DNA of 57,151 nucleotides from Longimicrobiaceae bacterium (GCA_030447645.1 JAUJOM010000006.1:105540-162690); one strand, 5' to 3'. Shown: positions 9,027 to 19,108, numbered from the stretch's first letter. Program-made: numbers and translations. Notes: generated by a model not told the origin, from the sequence alone.

Positions 9027-10348
9027 TCCCGACCCTGGTCATCACGCTGCTGGTTCTGCTGAACGGGCTCTTCGTGGCCGCGGAGTTCGCCATTGTCGGG
9101 GCACCCCGCGCCTCGGTCGAAAGACGTGCCGCGGAGGGAAACCGCGTGGCGCAGACGGTTTCCAGGATCCTGCGGGACCCCACCCGGCAGGACCGCTACA
9201 TCGCCACGGCACAGCTCGGCATCACCGTGGCGAGTCTCGGACTGGGGATGTACGGGGAGCACGTGCTGGCGGACGGGCTGCGTGAGCACCTGGCACTGCT
9301 CGGCGAGCTGCGCTGGGTTTCTGCGCACGTGCTAGCGAGCGTGTTCGCGGTCGGCATCCTGACGTTCTTCCACATCGTGGTTGGCGAGATGGTCCCCAAG
9401 GCACTCGCACTGCAGCAGGCGGAACGTGCCGCGCTGTGGGTGACGCCGCCGATGCTGTGGATCCAGTTTGCAGTTTACCCGCTGGTGGTGGTGCTGAACG
9501 GCACGGGCAACGCCGTGCTGCGTGTATTCGGCATCGATCGGCAGGAAGGGAGCGGCGAGCAGTACCATACGCCGGAGGAGCTTCAATTCGTCGTCCGGGA
9601 CAGCCAGGCGGGCGGACTGCTCCGCAAGGAGTCGGCTCAGGTCTTTCAGGAGATCATCGAGCTCGCCGACCTCACCGCCGCCAGCGTGATGGTGCCGCGA
9701 GTGCGGGTGACGGGAATCCCCCTCGGCGCCACGGCTGCCGAAGTCGTGGAAATCATGCGTGAGTCCTCCTACACCCGCTACCCGGTTTACGAGGAAAACC
9801 TGGATCGGATCGTTGGGTCCGTTCACATCAAAGACCTCCTCCGCCGACTGGAAAATCCCGCTCCGATCGAAGCCGCCGACGCACGATCCATCCCGTTCGT
9901 GCCGGAGAGCGCGACCGTGGATACCGTGCTCGCCGCGATGCGGGAATCCCGTACGCAGCTTGCCATCGTGATGGACGAGCATGGCGGGACCGCGGGACTG
10001 ATCACCATCGAGGACCTGTTCGAGGAGGTCGTGGGCGACGTGGAGGAGGGGAGCGGGGCGATCCCGCGCAGCTTCCGCGGCCCGGATGGCCGGCTGCGGG
10101 TGGCCGGCACCGTTCGCCTGGATCAGGTGGGGGACAGCCTTGGCGTGGTTCTGGAGCACGATGAGGTGGACACCGTCAGCGGCCTGGTCCTCGCCAGCCT
10201 GGGCCGGCCACCCCTCGTCGGGGACGCGGTGGAGCATGAAGACGTTCGCTTCGAAGTCACTGCCGTTGAGGGGCATGGCGTGGGTGAGTGCGTGGTCGAT
10301 CCGCTGAGGGAGCCCGCGAATCCGGATCGCTCCGCGGCGACGCTCTGA
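9023..10348 (+). CDS. CNNM/CorC (HlyC-type) CBS-domain membrane protein 2
   Basis: 441 residues, the same architecture and length as its upstream neighbour. The membrane module has LLVLLNGLFVAAEFAIVGAP, QLGITVASLGLGMYG and VVGEMVPKALALQQ. The CBS pair has YTRYPVYEENLDRIVG and HGGTAGLITIEDLFEEVVGD, and the C-terminal domain has LRVAGTVRLDQV. ATGA overlap with the first copy means coupled translation, consistent with a heteromer or two-component transporter. The pair looks like an old duplication with clearly diverged sequence. Confidence 0.92.
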   Translation: MIPTLVITLLVLLNGLFVAAEFAIVGAPRASVERRAAEGNRVAQTVSRILRDPTRQDRYIATAQLGITVASLGLGMYGEHVLADGLREHLALLGELRWVSAHVLASVFAVGILTFFHIVVGEMVPKALALQQAERAALWVTPPMLWIQFAVYPLVVVLNGTGNAVLRVFGIDRQEGSGEQYHTPEELQFVVRDSQAGGLLRKESAQVFQEIIELADLTAASVMVPRVRVTGIPLGATAAEVVEIMRESSYTRYPVYEENLDRIVGSVHIKDLLRRLENPAPIEAADARSIPFVPESATVDTVLAAMRESRTQLAIVMDEHGGTAGLITIEDLFEEVVGDVEEGSGAIPRSFRGPDGRLRVAGTVRLDQVGDSLGVVLEHDEVDTVSGLVLASLGRPPLVGDAVEHEDVRFEVTAVEGHGVGECVVDPLREPANPDRSAATL

Positions 10349-10439
10349 TCCCGCTTGCGCTCAGTCCCTCCCCCCGCGAGCTTTGGAGCGGTTGTCAGCT
10401 CGTTCGGGTAGGAGAATGCTACACCAGGGCAATTATACG

Positions 10440-11555
10440 ATGAACGGCTCAGGCATCCGCGAAATTTCTCGCAAGGTCGTCCAGGGGCACAGGATTTCGG
10501 CGGATGACGCTCGGGTCCTCTGGCAGCAGGCCTCCGATGGCGAACTTCAGCAGTTGGCCGGAATCGCCCGTGCCCGCTTTCATCCCCTGGACCGGGCCAC
10601 CTACATGGTGATGCGCATCATCAACTACACCAACGTTTGCGTGGCCCAGTGCGACTACTGCGCCTTTTATCGCCTCCCCAACCAGCCGGGTGGGTACGTA
10701 CTCACCCGTGACGACGTGTTCGGCAAGATCGATGAGCTGCTGGAACTGGGCGGCGACCTGGTGGGGTTCAACGGCGGGTTCAATCCCAAGCTCCCCCTCC
10801 ACTACTACTGCGACCTTTTTGCGGCGGTGCGGGAACGCTACGGCGACCGGGTGGAGTTCTACGCCCTGACTATCGCCGAGTTCATTTATCTTGCCGACCG
10901 GGCCGGTCTTTCGTACGCCGAAACGGCCGCGCAACTCCGGGGAGCAGGCGTCTTCTGGGTCACCGGTGGGGGCTCGGAGATCCTCACCGAGCACTTCCGG
11001 CAGCGGCACTCCAGATTCAAGTACACGGTTGCCCAATACTTTCAAGCCCAGCGCGCGATCGTTGAGGCGGGCCTGCGCACCACGGCCACCATGGTGATCG
11101 GGTTCGACGAAACGCTGGACGAGCGATTGGAGCATCTGCAGCGCACCGGGACTTTCAGGACGGCTGCCTCGCGGACGGATTTCCGGGGCTCTTCTCGTTT
11201 TTGTGCTGGACGTACAAGCCGTACGGAACTCCCCTGGGCGGCCCCGAGATCGGACCCCGCGAGTACCTGCGCCACATGGCGCTTTCGCGGATTTTCTGGA
11301 CAACGTCGTCCACCTCCGCACCTCGGTTCTGACCCAGAACGCCGCCGCGTTCGAAGCGTTGCGCTGGGGCGCCAACGACTTCGACCTCCCCATCGAGGAT
11401 GAGGTGACGCAGAGGCCGGTGCCCGCATCGACCTCGACGTTGAGGGGCTGCTGGAGATTCCCCGAAGCCTCGGCTTCGAGCTTGAGTATCGCCGAGCCGA
11501 ACGCCCGTCGCTCCTGCCGCTGCTGGATAACGCCCGCGGCGAGCTCGCCGTCCTG
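10440..11555 (+). CDS. mqnC: Cyclic dehypoxanthine futalosine synthase (radical SAM); three frame breaks
   Basis: Radical SAM enzyme of the futalosine route to menaquinone; it cyclises dehypoxanthine futalosine. The cluster motif is CVAQCDYCAFYR (Cx3Cx2C), preceded by MRIINYTNVC as in MqnC, not by the CofH version. GGDLVGFNGGFNP and VTGGGSEILTEHF follow. Frame changes near 11150, 11295 and 11408 each look like a lost base. Translated across them the protein reads LADGFPGLFSFLCWTYKPYG, EYLRHMALSRIFLDN and LRWGANDFDLPIEDEVTQ, the expected C-terminal half. The start is ATG 10440, or ATG 10416 (TAGGAG just before it). The end is not resolved. Confidence 0.8.
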
Positions 11556-11558
11556 CGG

Positions 11559-12160
11559 ATGCTGCAGGCGGCGGGTGCTCCCTATCTCCGGGTAGTCTTT
11601 ACCCGAAATCGGCGGATTCTGGCCTCGGCGGGTCGCGGCGGCACGGTGCGGCTTCACCAGGCGTTCGCACTGGCGCCGGATGAGGTTTTGCACGCCGTAG
11701 CCGTGTGCCTGGGTGGGCGAACACGCGCAAATCGCGCTGGAGCCGGGCGATTGCTGCGCGAGTTTTTTCGGCAAGCTGAGGCTCCGACTCCTGTTGCCCG
11801 GCGGCCCCGACGAATCGTACCCGCGCACCTTCCTCACCTTGCGCGCCTGGGGCCGAGTTTGCACGGGTAAACCGCGAATTTTCGCCGCCGCCCTGCCGGC
11901 CGTGCCTCTTTTCCTCAGTGGGAGGATGCGCCGGCGCAACACTTCGCAGCGGACCCACCGCAGATCGTCATCGCCAGCCGCCTGTGCACGCACGCCCTTC
12001 GGGGGAGTCGGAGCGCACCCTGCGACACGAGATGATCCACCTGTGGCAGCATGCGACCGGTCTGTCCGTGGGTCACGGAAAGGACTTCCGCGCCTGGGCT
12101 GTCCGGCTGGGGGTTGTTCCCCGTGCCACGCGCGAGGTTTGCTGGCGTGAGGGGTGTTGA
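11559..12160 (+). CDS. SprT-like zinc metalloprotease; frame-broken
   Basis: N-terminal part [20 protein letters not shown] with [24 protein letters not shown] matches the opening of SprT-like domain proteins. After frame changes between about 11720 and 11990 the active site appears: [23 protein letters not shown], which gives HEMIH (HExxH) plus a downstream histidine in GHGKDF. It ends at 12160. Function is unknown in bacteria; eukaryotic SPRTN degrades DNA-protein crosslinks. The middle is unreadable in one frame, so length is approximate (about 200 residues). Confidence 0.65.
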
Positions 12161-12206
12161 CGGCGTATTCTGTCGGCGACTTGCACCCCCCAAACCCAAC
12201 CTGCAC

Positions 12207-13549
12207 ATGGCTGACGGTAATCTGCTGGACAAGCTCGTTTCCCTCGCCAAGCGGCGGGGGTACATCTTCCAATCTTCGGAAATCTACGGCGGTACCGGCT
12301 CCGTGTGGGACTACGGCCCCCTCGGCGTGGAGCTCAAGCGCAACGTCAAGGACACCTGGTGGCGCTCCATGGTCCACGAGCGCGATGACATCGAGGGGCT
12401 GGACGCCGCCATCTTGATGCACCCCCGAGTGTGGGAAGCGTCGGGGCACGTGGAGGAGTTCACCGATCCGCTGGTGGAGTGCCGCAACTGCACCGGCGCT
12501 TTCCGTGAAGACACGCTCCAGGCTGAGAGTGGAACGGTGGAGATGCCGAGTCTTCGCTGCCCGCGTGCGGTGTCACCGGCCAGTGGACCGAGCCAGGGCA
12601 GTTCAACCTGATGTTCCGCACCTTCATGGGACCCGTTGAAGGGGAAGGGGCGTGGTGTACCTCCGCCCGGAAACCGCGCAGGGCATCTACGTCAACTTCC
12701 TCAACGTGCAGAGCACGGCGCGGCAGCAGGTGCCCTTTGGGATCGCGCAGATCGGAAAAGCGTTCCGAAACGAGATCACGCCGGGAAACTTCACCTTCCG
12801 GACGCGCGAGTTCGAGCAGATGGAGATGCAGTTCTTTGTGGAGCCCGGCAGCGATCCGGAGTGGTTCGAGCGCTGGAGGGACGCACGCATGCGGTGGATG
12901 CTCGAAGGGGGGTGGGCCTGTCCGCCGACCGGCTGCGCTACCATCCGCACGAAAAACTTGCCCACTACGCCAGCGCGGCGGGCGACATCGAGTTCTTTTC
13001 GGTGGGACCATTGGGGATGAGGGCTGGGGCGAGATCGGGGATTCACAACCGCACCGACTTCGACCTGCGACGCCACCAGGAGTACTCCGGTAAGCGGCTC
13101 GACTACATCGATCCGGGAACCCAGAAGCGCTTTCTACCGTACATCATAGAAACCTCCGCGGGCGCGGATCGTGTCACCCTCGCCGTGCTCGCCAATGGGT
13201 ATCGCGAGGAGGAGGTGGAGGAGAGCGGGTGGTGCTCGGGTTGAAGCCTTCGCTGGCGCCGCTCAAGACGGGAGTCTTCCCGCTGGTAAAAAAGGACGGA
13301 ATGCCCGAGCGGGCGGCGCGCATTCACGAGGACCTGCGCCGTCGCGGCATCCAGAGCTTCTACGACGAAGCGGGCGCCATCGGCCGACGTTACCGGCGGC
13401 AGGACGAGGCAGGCACGCCGTACGGCATCACCGTGGACGGGGAAACGCTGGAAAACGGCACGGTCACCGTCCGTGACCGCGACACGATGGAGCAGGTACG
13501 GGTGGCGGAGGACCAGCTTGCCACCTTCCTGAGCGAACGCATCGGCTGA
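12207..13549 (+). CDS. glyS: Glycyl-tRNA synthetase (single-chain type); four frame breaks
   Basis: Class II homodimeric GlyRS that charges tRNA-Gly. It starts [18 protein letters not shown] with [20 protein letters not shown], the family N-terminus. The frame then changes near 12535 and 12605 (motif region [12 protein letters not shown]). It continues [15 protein letters not shown] and [20 protein letters not shown] (motif 2), breaks near 12905, continues [11 protein letters not shown] and [13 protein letters not shown], breaks near 13230, and ends with the anticodon-binding domain ([20 protein letters not shown]). All pieces are in the right order and complete, so the breaks look like base-calling errors. 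Confidence 0.88.
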
Positions 13550-13577
13550 AGGCGCTTCACTCACATTCAGGAGTTTG

Positions 13578-14861
13578 ATGCAAAGAAGGCACTTGTCAGC
13601 GCTGCTAGGGATGGTAGCCCTTGCGGGGTGTGCTGGCGCGGCACGCGCCCCGGTCGCTGCGCCAGCCGGCGGAAGCTTCACCGCGCGTGACGCTTCGCTG
13701 CCGATGCGCTTTGAGGTCGTCGGTCGAGGACCGATTACACGGACACACACCTCGGATCTATCGGTGTTCCGGGGGCGGAACGGGCGCGACTACGCGTACG
13801 TGTCCACCTGGGGTGCGTGCGAGGGGTGCTACGGCGATCGGATGTACGTGTTCGACGTCACCAATCCTCAGAAGCCGGTGCTTACCGACTCCGTAATGGT
13901 CGATGCTCGCATCGTAAACGACGTTACCGTGAACCGTGAGGGCACGCTTGCGTCGGTCACGCGCGAGGGAGCATCCAGCCGCCGCAACGGCATTGTCATT
14001 CTGGATCTGGCGGACCCGGCACACCCCAGGGTGGCGTCCGAGTACTGGGAAACGTTGACCGGTGGTGTGCACAACTCGGTGATCGATGGCAGCTTCATCT
14101 ACGCCACCCACAACGGGACCGGCGATCTCCACATCATCGACGCGAGCAATGTTCGGGAGCCACGCCAGGTGGCGCGCTGGGGGGTTCCCGCGGGGCTGGG
14201 CAGCAAGTACCTGCACGACGTGTGGGTGGAGGGCGGGCTTGCCTACCTCGCGTACTGGGATGACGGCCTGATCATCCTGGACGTGGGGCGGGGAATTAAA
14301 GGTGGCTCGCCACATGCGCCCAAGTTCGTGGGTCAGTACCGCTACAAGACGCAGTGGCGCGGACGGAGCTACGGCCAAACCCACGCGGTGTTTCCCTACA
14401 CCAACCGCGCCGGGCACAAGTTCGTGATTGTAGGCGACGAGATCTTTCCCGACGACGCCGATAGATTGCTTCAACGGCGCCGCCCCGTGGTCCCGGGCGG
14501 ATACATTCACCTGGTGGACGTGAGCAACCTGGAGCAGCCGGTAGAAGTTGCAAAGTACGAAGTGGCTAGTGCCGGTGCGCACAACATCTGGGTCGCCAAT
14601 GACACCATGTTCGTCGCGTATTACAACGGCGGCCTCCGCGCGGTGGACATCAGCGGCGATCCCCGCGGTGAGCTGCGCGGCACCGCGCGTGAACTCGCCG
14701 CGCTGCCGACCACCGACGCGCAGGCGTTTACGCCCGACGATCCATTCACAATGGCGCCGCAGTACTACCGGGGCCTGATCTACGCGGTGGACTTCAACAC
14801 CGGGCTTTGGGTGACCCGCCTGGTGCCAAACCGGCCGGCCGCGGCTGCGGGGAGTCCATGA
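13578..14861 (+). CDS. LVIVD-repeat beta-propeller lipoprotein
   Basis: 427 residues. ATG 13578 has AGGAGT just upstream. The lipobox VALAGC (cysteine near residue 17) marks a lipoprotein. The body has repeated blades of the LVIVD type: MYVFDVTNPQKPVLTD, GIVILDLADPAHPRVAS, DLHIIDASNVREPRQV, GLIILDVGRG, YIHLVDVSNLEQPVEV and GLRAVDISGDPRGEL. This predicts a propeller on the cell surface or periplasm; the binding partner is unknown. It overlaps the next gene, another propeller lipoprotein, by four bases (ATGA), so the two are probably made together. Confidence 0.85.
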   Translation: MQRRHLSALLGMVALAGCAGAARAPVAAPAGGSFTARDASLPMRFEVVGRGPITRTHTSDLSVFRGRNGRDYAYVSTWGACEGCYGDRMYVFDVTNPQKPVLTDSVMVDARIVNDVTVNREGTLASVTREGASSRRNGIVILDLADPAHPRVASEYWETLTGGVHNSVIDGSFIYATHNGTGDLHIIDASNVREPRQVARWGVPAGLGSKYLHDVWVEGGLAYLAYWDDGLIILDVGRGIKGGSPHAPKFVGQYRYKTQWRGRSYGQTHAVFPYTNRAGHKFVIVGDEIFPDDADRLLQRRRPVVPGGYIHLVDVSNLEQPVEVAKYEVASAGAHNIWVANDTMFVAYYNGGLRAVDISGDPRGELRGTARELAALPTTDAQAFTPDDPFTMAPQYYRGLIYAVDFNTGLWVTRLVPNRPAAAAGSP

Positions 14862-16009
14862 TTGGCCGCTGGGGACTTCCCGCGCTTGCGGTCCTGGGGC
14901 TCGCAGGCTGCGCGGGAGCCGCCGCGATGCCGTCTGCGGGCAGCCCAGCTCCAGCCGGCGGATACCTCGCCTACGTGGTGAGCGAATCCGCGGACCGGGT
15001 GGCCCGGATCCGCTTCGGCGCGGATGGCGCTCGGGTGGAGCGCAGCTTCGAGGTCGGCACGCGTCCAACAGAGATCGATGGCCCGCATGGTGTCGCCGCT
15101 TCGCCGGACGGCCGATATGTATACGTCACCATCGGTCATGGTACCCCATTCGGCTCGCTGTGGAAGATCACCACCAGCAACGACTCCGTGGTTTCGCGCG
15201 TGACTCTGGGTGACTTTCCGGCAACGGTGGACATTTCGCCGGACGGCCAGTACGGCTTCATCTCGAACTTCAATCTGCACGGGGACATGATCCCCAGCTC
15301 CGTATCCAAGGTGCATCTGCCCACCATGGCGGAGGTAGCCCGTACCACCACCTGCGTGATGCCGCACGGGAGCCGGGTGAACCCGCAGGGCACGCTGCAG
15401 TACTCGGCCTGCATGATGGACGATCTGCTGGTGGAGATCGATGCCGGCACCGGACACGTGGCCCGTCGCTTTTCGGTGGCACCCGGCAAGGAAGGCCCGG
15501 CGCAGGTAGCCGCAGCCGGCCACCAGCACCACACCAGCCACTCCATGCCGGCCAGTTCGGCTGCGAAGGTGTGCTCACCAACCTGGGCGCAGCCGAGCGC
15601 CGACGGCTCGCGCGTTTACGTCGCGTGCAACAAGACTGCCGAGATACTTGAGGTGGACGCGCGGAGTTGGACGGTATCGCGGCGGTTCGCCACTGGCGAA
15701 GCGCCCTACAACCTGGCAACCACGTCGGATGGAAGGTATCTGCTGGTGACTCTCAAGAACCGCAAGGAGCCCGGGACCGAGGTGATCGATCTTGCCGCAG
15801 GCCGAACGGTGAGTCGTATCCCGGCCAGCACGGTGCTTCCGCACGGGGTGGCCGTCACGCTGGACAGCCGCTTCGCGGTGGTCAGCGTGGAGGGTGTGGG
15901 CTCCGAGCCCGGTCGGGTCGACGTGCTCGACCTTCGTTCGCTGCGCCGGGTGGGGAGCGTCGAAGTCGGCCAGCAGGCGGGTGGAATCGCAGTCGTCGCC
16001 GAACGCTAG
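14858..16009 (+). CDS. YncE-like seven-bladed propeller lipoprotein
   Basis: 383 residues. The signal ends in the lipobox LGLAGC (cysteine near residue 17). Blades carry the YVTN/YncE-type strands PDGRYVYVTIG, ISPDGQYGFISN, SADGSRVYVACNKTAEILEVD, TSDGRYLLVTLKN and VTLDSRFAVVSVEG. A His-rich insert, GHQHHTSHSM (about residues 223-232), and nearby cysteines suggest a metal-binding loop; that is inference. The ATG overlaps the stop of the LVIVD-repeat lipoprotein and the next gene begins three bases after its stop. Confidence 0.8.
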   Translation: MIGRWGLPALAVLGLAGCAGAAAMPSAGSPAPAGGYLAYVVSESADRVARIRFGADGARVERSFEVGTRPTEIDGPHGVAASPDGRYVYVTIGHGTPFGSLWKITTSNDSVVSRVTLGDFPATVDISPDGQYGFISNFNLHGDMIPSSVSKVHLPTMAEVARTTTCVMPHGSRVNPQGTLQYSACMMDDLLVEIDAGTGHVARRFSVAPGKEGPAQVAAAGHQHHTSHSMPASSAAKVCSPTWAQPSADGSRVYVACNKTAEILEVDARSWTVSRRFATGEAPYNLATTSDGRYLLVTLKNRKEPGTEVIDLAAGRTVSRIPASTVLPHGVAVTLDSRFAVVSVEGVGSEPGRVDVLDLRSLRRVGSVEVGQQAGGIAVVAER

Positions 16010-16012
16010 CGG

Positions 16013-16762
16013 ATGGCGCCGTCCCGGCTGACGCCGTACGCGCTCGCGTTCGGTGATGCCGGGTTGGACGCTCGCCATTTCCCCGCACTTTCCCTCGAGG
16101 CGGCGGAGCATGGGGTGGATACCCGGTCTCCGGCTCGCTTCGCCTTTCTTACGCTGGCGGCGGACGTGCTCCGCGAGATGCTGCCGGAGGATGCTCCCGC
16201 CGCGGCACGGGAGCAGCTCCGCGCGCTGGTTTTCCACGCATTCAACTTCTGGCGTGCCGGTCAGCACACTTATCTGGTAGACGCCCCGGTCGTCCGCTAC
16301 CTGGTCGAGACGTTTCCCGCCCTGCAGAACTGGGAGATGCACCTCCCGCAAACGTCCATCTACGTTCAGCTGCCCCGCAATCTGTTCTGGGCGCGCGTTG
16401 CTCCTGAGGCCACGCCGGAGCCGCTGGACGGCTTCTTCATTGTCGGCGATGGAATTCGCCTCCACATGCTGCTGGTGCTTGGGCTCCGTGCCGACCGTGC
16501 CGGCTTCAGCCTGATCCCCGTGGACGCCGATGTCGCCTCGGGCGCGCCGGCCAGGTGGGCGGGAGCGCCCGGCCGCGATCAGGGACGCGACTTCGCCAAC
16601 ATCCTGCCTGGCGGGGAGTTGGGGCGCCTGTACTCGGTGGTCACCGACGCCGAGGCATTGAAGCTGGCGGTGAGCGTCCTGTGGTACATCGACTGTCATC
16701 CGGAGGACGTCGTCACGGGCGACGATGTTCACCGCGTCGTTTTCGCCGGCTCAACCGAATGA
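16013..16762 (+). CDS. Conserved hypothetical protein
   Basis: 249 residues, no signal peptide or membrane segment. Mixed alpha/beta composition with YALAFGDAGLDARHFPAL at the N-terminus, HAFNFWRAGQHTYLVD in the middle and FFIVGDGIRLHMLLVLGLR later. I recognise no domain. It lies between the propeller lipoprotein (3-base gap) and the PolX/PHP gene (ATGA overlap), so it is clearly part of the same transcript; this alone does not give a function. Confidence 0.75.
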   Translation: MAPSRLTPYALAFGDAGLDARHFPALSLEAAEHGVDTRSPARFAFLTLAADVLREMLPEDAPAAAREQLRALVFHAFNFWRAGQHTYLVDAPVVRYLVETFPALQNWEMHLPQTSIYVQLPRNLFWARVAPEATPEPLDGFFIVGDGIRLHMLLVLGLRADRAGFSLIPVDADVASGAPARWAGAPGRDQGRDFANILPGGELGRLYSVVTDAEALKLAVSVLWYIDCHPEDVVTGDDVHRVVFAGSTE

Positions 16763-18474
16763 CCGCGAGCGAAGTCGCCGGAATACTGGCGGAGATCGGC
16801 AGGCTGGCGGAACTGGTTGATCCGAACCCCTTCCGGGCACGCGCCTACGCCCAGGCCGCACGCGCGCTGGAAGGCTCCGACCTGGATCTTGCCAGGCTCG
16901 CGCATGCCGACCATCTCACCAGCATTCCAGGGATCGGGCCGGGGATCGCCCAAGCCATTCGGGAGATGGTCACCACGGGCAGCGCAAGCATCCATGCGGA
17001 GCTCAGCGCACAGATCCCTGCCGGGCTGTACGCGGTCCTCCGGGTGCCCGGACTCGGGACCAAGAAGGTGCGGACGCTGCGGGAACAGCTCGGCATCGAA
17101 TCGCTGGACGACCTCGAGCGCGCGGCCGCGGAGGGGCAGGTGGCGGGCCTTTCGGGGTTCGGGGCGAAGACGGAGCAGAAGATCCTGCAAGGGATCGCCT
17201 TCCTGCGTACAACCCTTGGCTGGCGCCGCTACCCTGACGCGCTCGCAACCGCGGTGCGGCTCCTGGAGTGGCTGCGTGGGCATCCGGCGGTTGGGGCCGC
17301 GGAGATCGTGGGCGGGCTTCGGCGGCGCATGGAGGTGGTGAACGCAGTCGAGCTGGTAGCCGCCAGTGGCCAGCCGGAACAGGTACTGGAGGCCTTTGCT
17401 GCGCTGGGCGGTGTACGTCCCACGCGCCGGGTTGACCGTGCGACGTTCATGCTGCAGGATGGACTCCCTGCTCAGCTTCGCTGCGTGCCCGTCGAGCGCT
17501 TCGTCGGGATCACGGCGTGGGAAACCGGTGGTGAGGTGCACCTCCAGGAGCTCTCCGTGCGTGCGGACGCCTGCGGCCTGCGGCTGACGGCCGACGGCGT
17601 GTACCAGGGCGCTGAGCCGCTGCCCCTGCCGGCCGAATCGACGCTGTACGAGATGCTGGGGCTGGAATACGTTCCGCCGGAACTGCGGGAGGGGTGCGGC
17701 GAGGTAGTGGCGGCTACGGGAGCGCTACCACGGCTGGTGAAAGAGGAAGACCTCCGTGGCACCTTTCACTGCCACACCAGCTACTCGGACGGGACTGCGT
17801 CGGTTGCGGAAATGGCGGAGGCCGCCCGTGCGCGGGGGTGGAGCTATCTCGGCCTGGCGGATCACTCTCGCTCGGCCGGGTATGCGGGCGGGCTGTCGGT
17901 GGCAGCCGTGGCCAAGCAGCACCGGGAGATCGACGCCTGGAACCGGGCGAATCGGGGAGTTCACATCTTCAAGGGAGTCGAGTCAGACATCCTGGCCGAC
18001 GGCAGCCTGGATTACGACGATGCGACGCTCGCCCGATTTGATTATGTTGTGGGCTCGGTGCACTCCGGGTTCGGAATGTCGGAGCGGGAGATGACGGATC
18101 GGGTAATCCGCGCCGTGCGCAACGCGCGGCTGACGATCCTGGCGCATCCGACTGGAAGGCTTCTGCTCACCCGGGATGCGTATGCCATCGATCTGCGGGC
18201 GGTGATCGATGCCTGCGCCGAGCACCGGGTGGCGGTCGAGATCAACGCGGACCCGCATCGGCTGGATCTGGACTGGCGGCATGTACGCTATGCGGCCGAG
18301 CGCGGCGTGCTTATCCCCATCAATCCGGACGCGCACTCGACCCGGGGGCTGGACAACGTCGCATTCGGAGTCAACATGGCGCGCAAGGGCTGGCTCCAGG
18401 CCGGACAAGTCTTGAACACGTGGACGCTGGAAGAAGTCGAAACTTATTTTGCCGACCGAAAGCAAAACAGCTAG
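16759..18474 (+). CDS. PolX-like protein: degenerate polymerase domain plus PHP phosphoesterase
   Basis: 571 residues, the length of bacterial PolX. N-terminal helix-hairpin-helix (SIPGIGPGIAQAI; RVPGLGTKKVRTL) and palm domains are present, then a C-terminal PHP domain with FHCHTSYSDGT (336-346), GVESDIL, GSVHSGFG, AHPTGRLL and NPDAHST. The polymerase site is changed. Where family members have GSxRRxxExxxDxD, this protein has GGLRRRMEVVNAVE (185-198), so the two Asp are A196 and E198. The third Asp (VDLR) is Q239 in PAQLR. The PHP metal residues look intact. It is therefore probably a nuclease or phosphatase without polymerase activity. ATG 16759 overlaps the previous stop. Confidence 0.85.
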   Translation: MTASEVAGILAEIGRLAELVDPNPFRARAYAQAARALEGSDLDLARLAHADHLTSIPGIGPGIAQAIREMVTTGSASIHAELSAQIPAGLYAVLRVPGLGTKKVRTLREQLGIESLDDLERAAAEGQVAGLSGFGAKTEQKILQGIAFLRTTLGWRRYPDALATAVRLLEWLRGHPAVGAAEIVGGLRRRMEVVNAVELVAASGQPEQVLEAFAALGGVRPTRRVDRATFMLQDGLPAQLRCVPVERFVGITAWETGGEVHLQELSVRADACGLRLTADGVYQGAEPLPLPAESTLYEMLGLEYVPPELREGCGEVVAATGALPRLVKEEDLRGTFHCHTSYSDGTASVAEMAEAARARGWSYLGLADHSRSAGYAGGLSVAAVAKQHREIDAWNRANRGVHIFKGVESDILADGSLDYDDATLARFDYVVGSVHSGFGMSEREMTDRVIRAVRNARLTILAHPTGRLLLTRDAYAIDLRAVIDACAEHRVAVEINADPHRLDLDWRHVRYAAERGVLIPINPDAHSTRGLDNVAFGVNMARKGWLQAGQVLNTWTLEEVETYFADRKQNS

Positions 18475-19108
18475 GCAGGCGCGTAGCTCGGCGATCCTGG
18501 AGCGGCTCGCCGAGATGTATGCCGATGCCAGGTGTTCCCTGGACTGGACGACACCCCTTGAGCTGCTGGTGGCGACCGTGCTTTCCGCCCAGTGCACGGA
18601 CGCACGGGTGAACCAGGTGACTCCCGCGCTCTTTGCGCGCTGTCGGAGCGCCGCGGACGACGCCGCCGCAACTCCCGACGAGATGGAGCAGGCGATCCGC
18701 TCAGTCAACTTCTTTCGCAACAAGGCGCGCTCGCTGATCGGGATCGGCCGGGCGCTGGAGGAGCGCGACGGTGGGCAGGTACCGGGCGAGATGGATGCGC
18801 TGCTTGCCCTCCCTGGCGTCGGCCGCAAAACCGCGAACCTGGTGCGCGGCGTGGTGTTCGGCGCCACGGAGGGCGTGGTGGTGGACACGCACGTCACGCG
18901 CATCTCCCGCCGTCTCCAGCTCACCCGCCATGAAGATCCGGACCGCATCGAGCGCGACCTCCTGCCGCTGATCGCCCCTGAAGGGCGAATTGTATTCACG
19001 GATCGGGTGATCGCCCATGGGCGGAGCGTGTGTGACGCGCGCAAGCCCCTGTGCGCCGCCTGCGGGCTCTCCGATCTCTGCCCCTCCTACGCACGGGCTG
19101 CCGCATGA
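18449..19108 (+). CDS. nth: Endonuclease III (DNA glycosylase/AP lyase)
   Basis: Removes oxidised pyrimidines and cuts at the abasic site in base-excision repair. 219 residues. The HhH motif is [12 protein letters not shown] with the catalytic lysine in GRKTA; the catalytic Asp lies in VVDTHVTR. The iron-sulfur loop C-x6-C-x2-C-x5-C is complete ([17 protein letters not shown]). A TTG start at 18449 lies 26 bases inside the PolX gene and gives the normal length. Overlap with a second DNA-processing gene fits a repair sub-cluster. Its TGA overlaps the ATG of asnS. Confidence 0.95.
   Translation: MPTESKTARQARSSAILERLAEMYADARCSLDWTTPLELLVATVLSAQCTDARVNQVTPALFARCRSAADDAAATPDEMEQAIRSVNFFRNKARSLIGIGRALEERDGGQVPGEMDALLALPGVGRKTANLVRGVVFGATEGVVVDTHVTRISRRLQLTRHEDPDRIERDLLPLIAPEGRIVFTDRVIAHGRSVCDARKPLCAACGLSDLCPSYARAAA

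Noticed and set aside
10449..12449. A 666-residue open frame on the - strand across mqnC, SprT and glyS
   Set aside because: It overlaps three recognisable + strand genes and has low-complexity Arg/Pro/Ala-rich sequence typical of antisense frames in GC-rich DNA.
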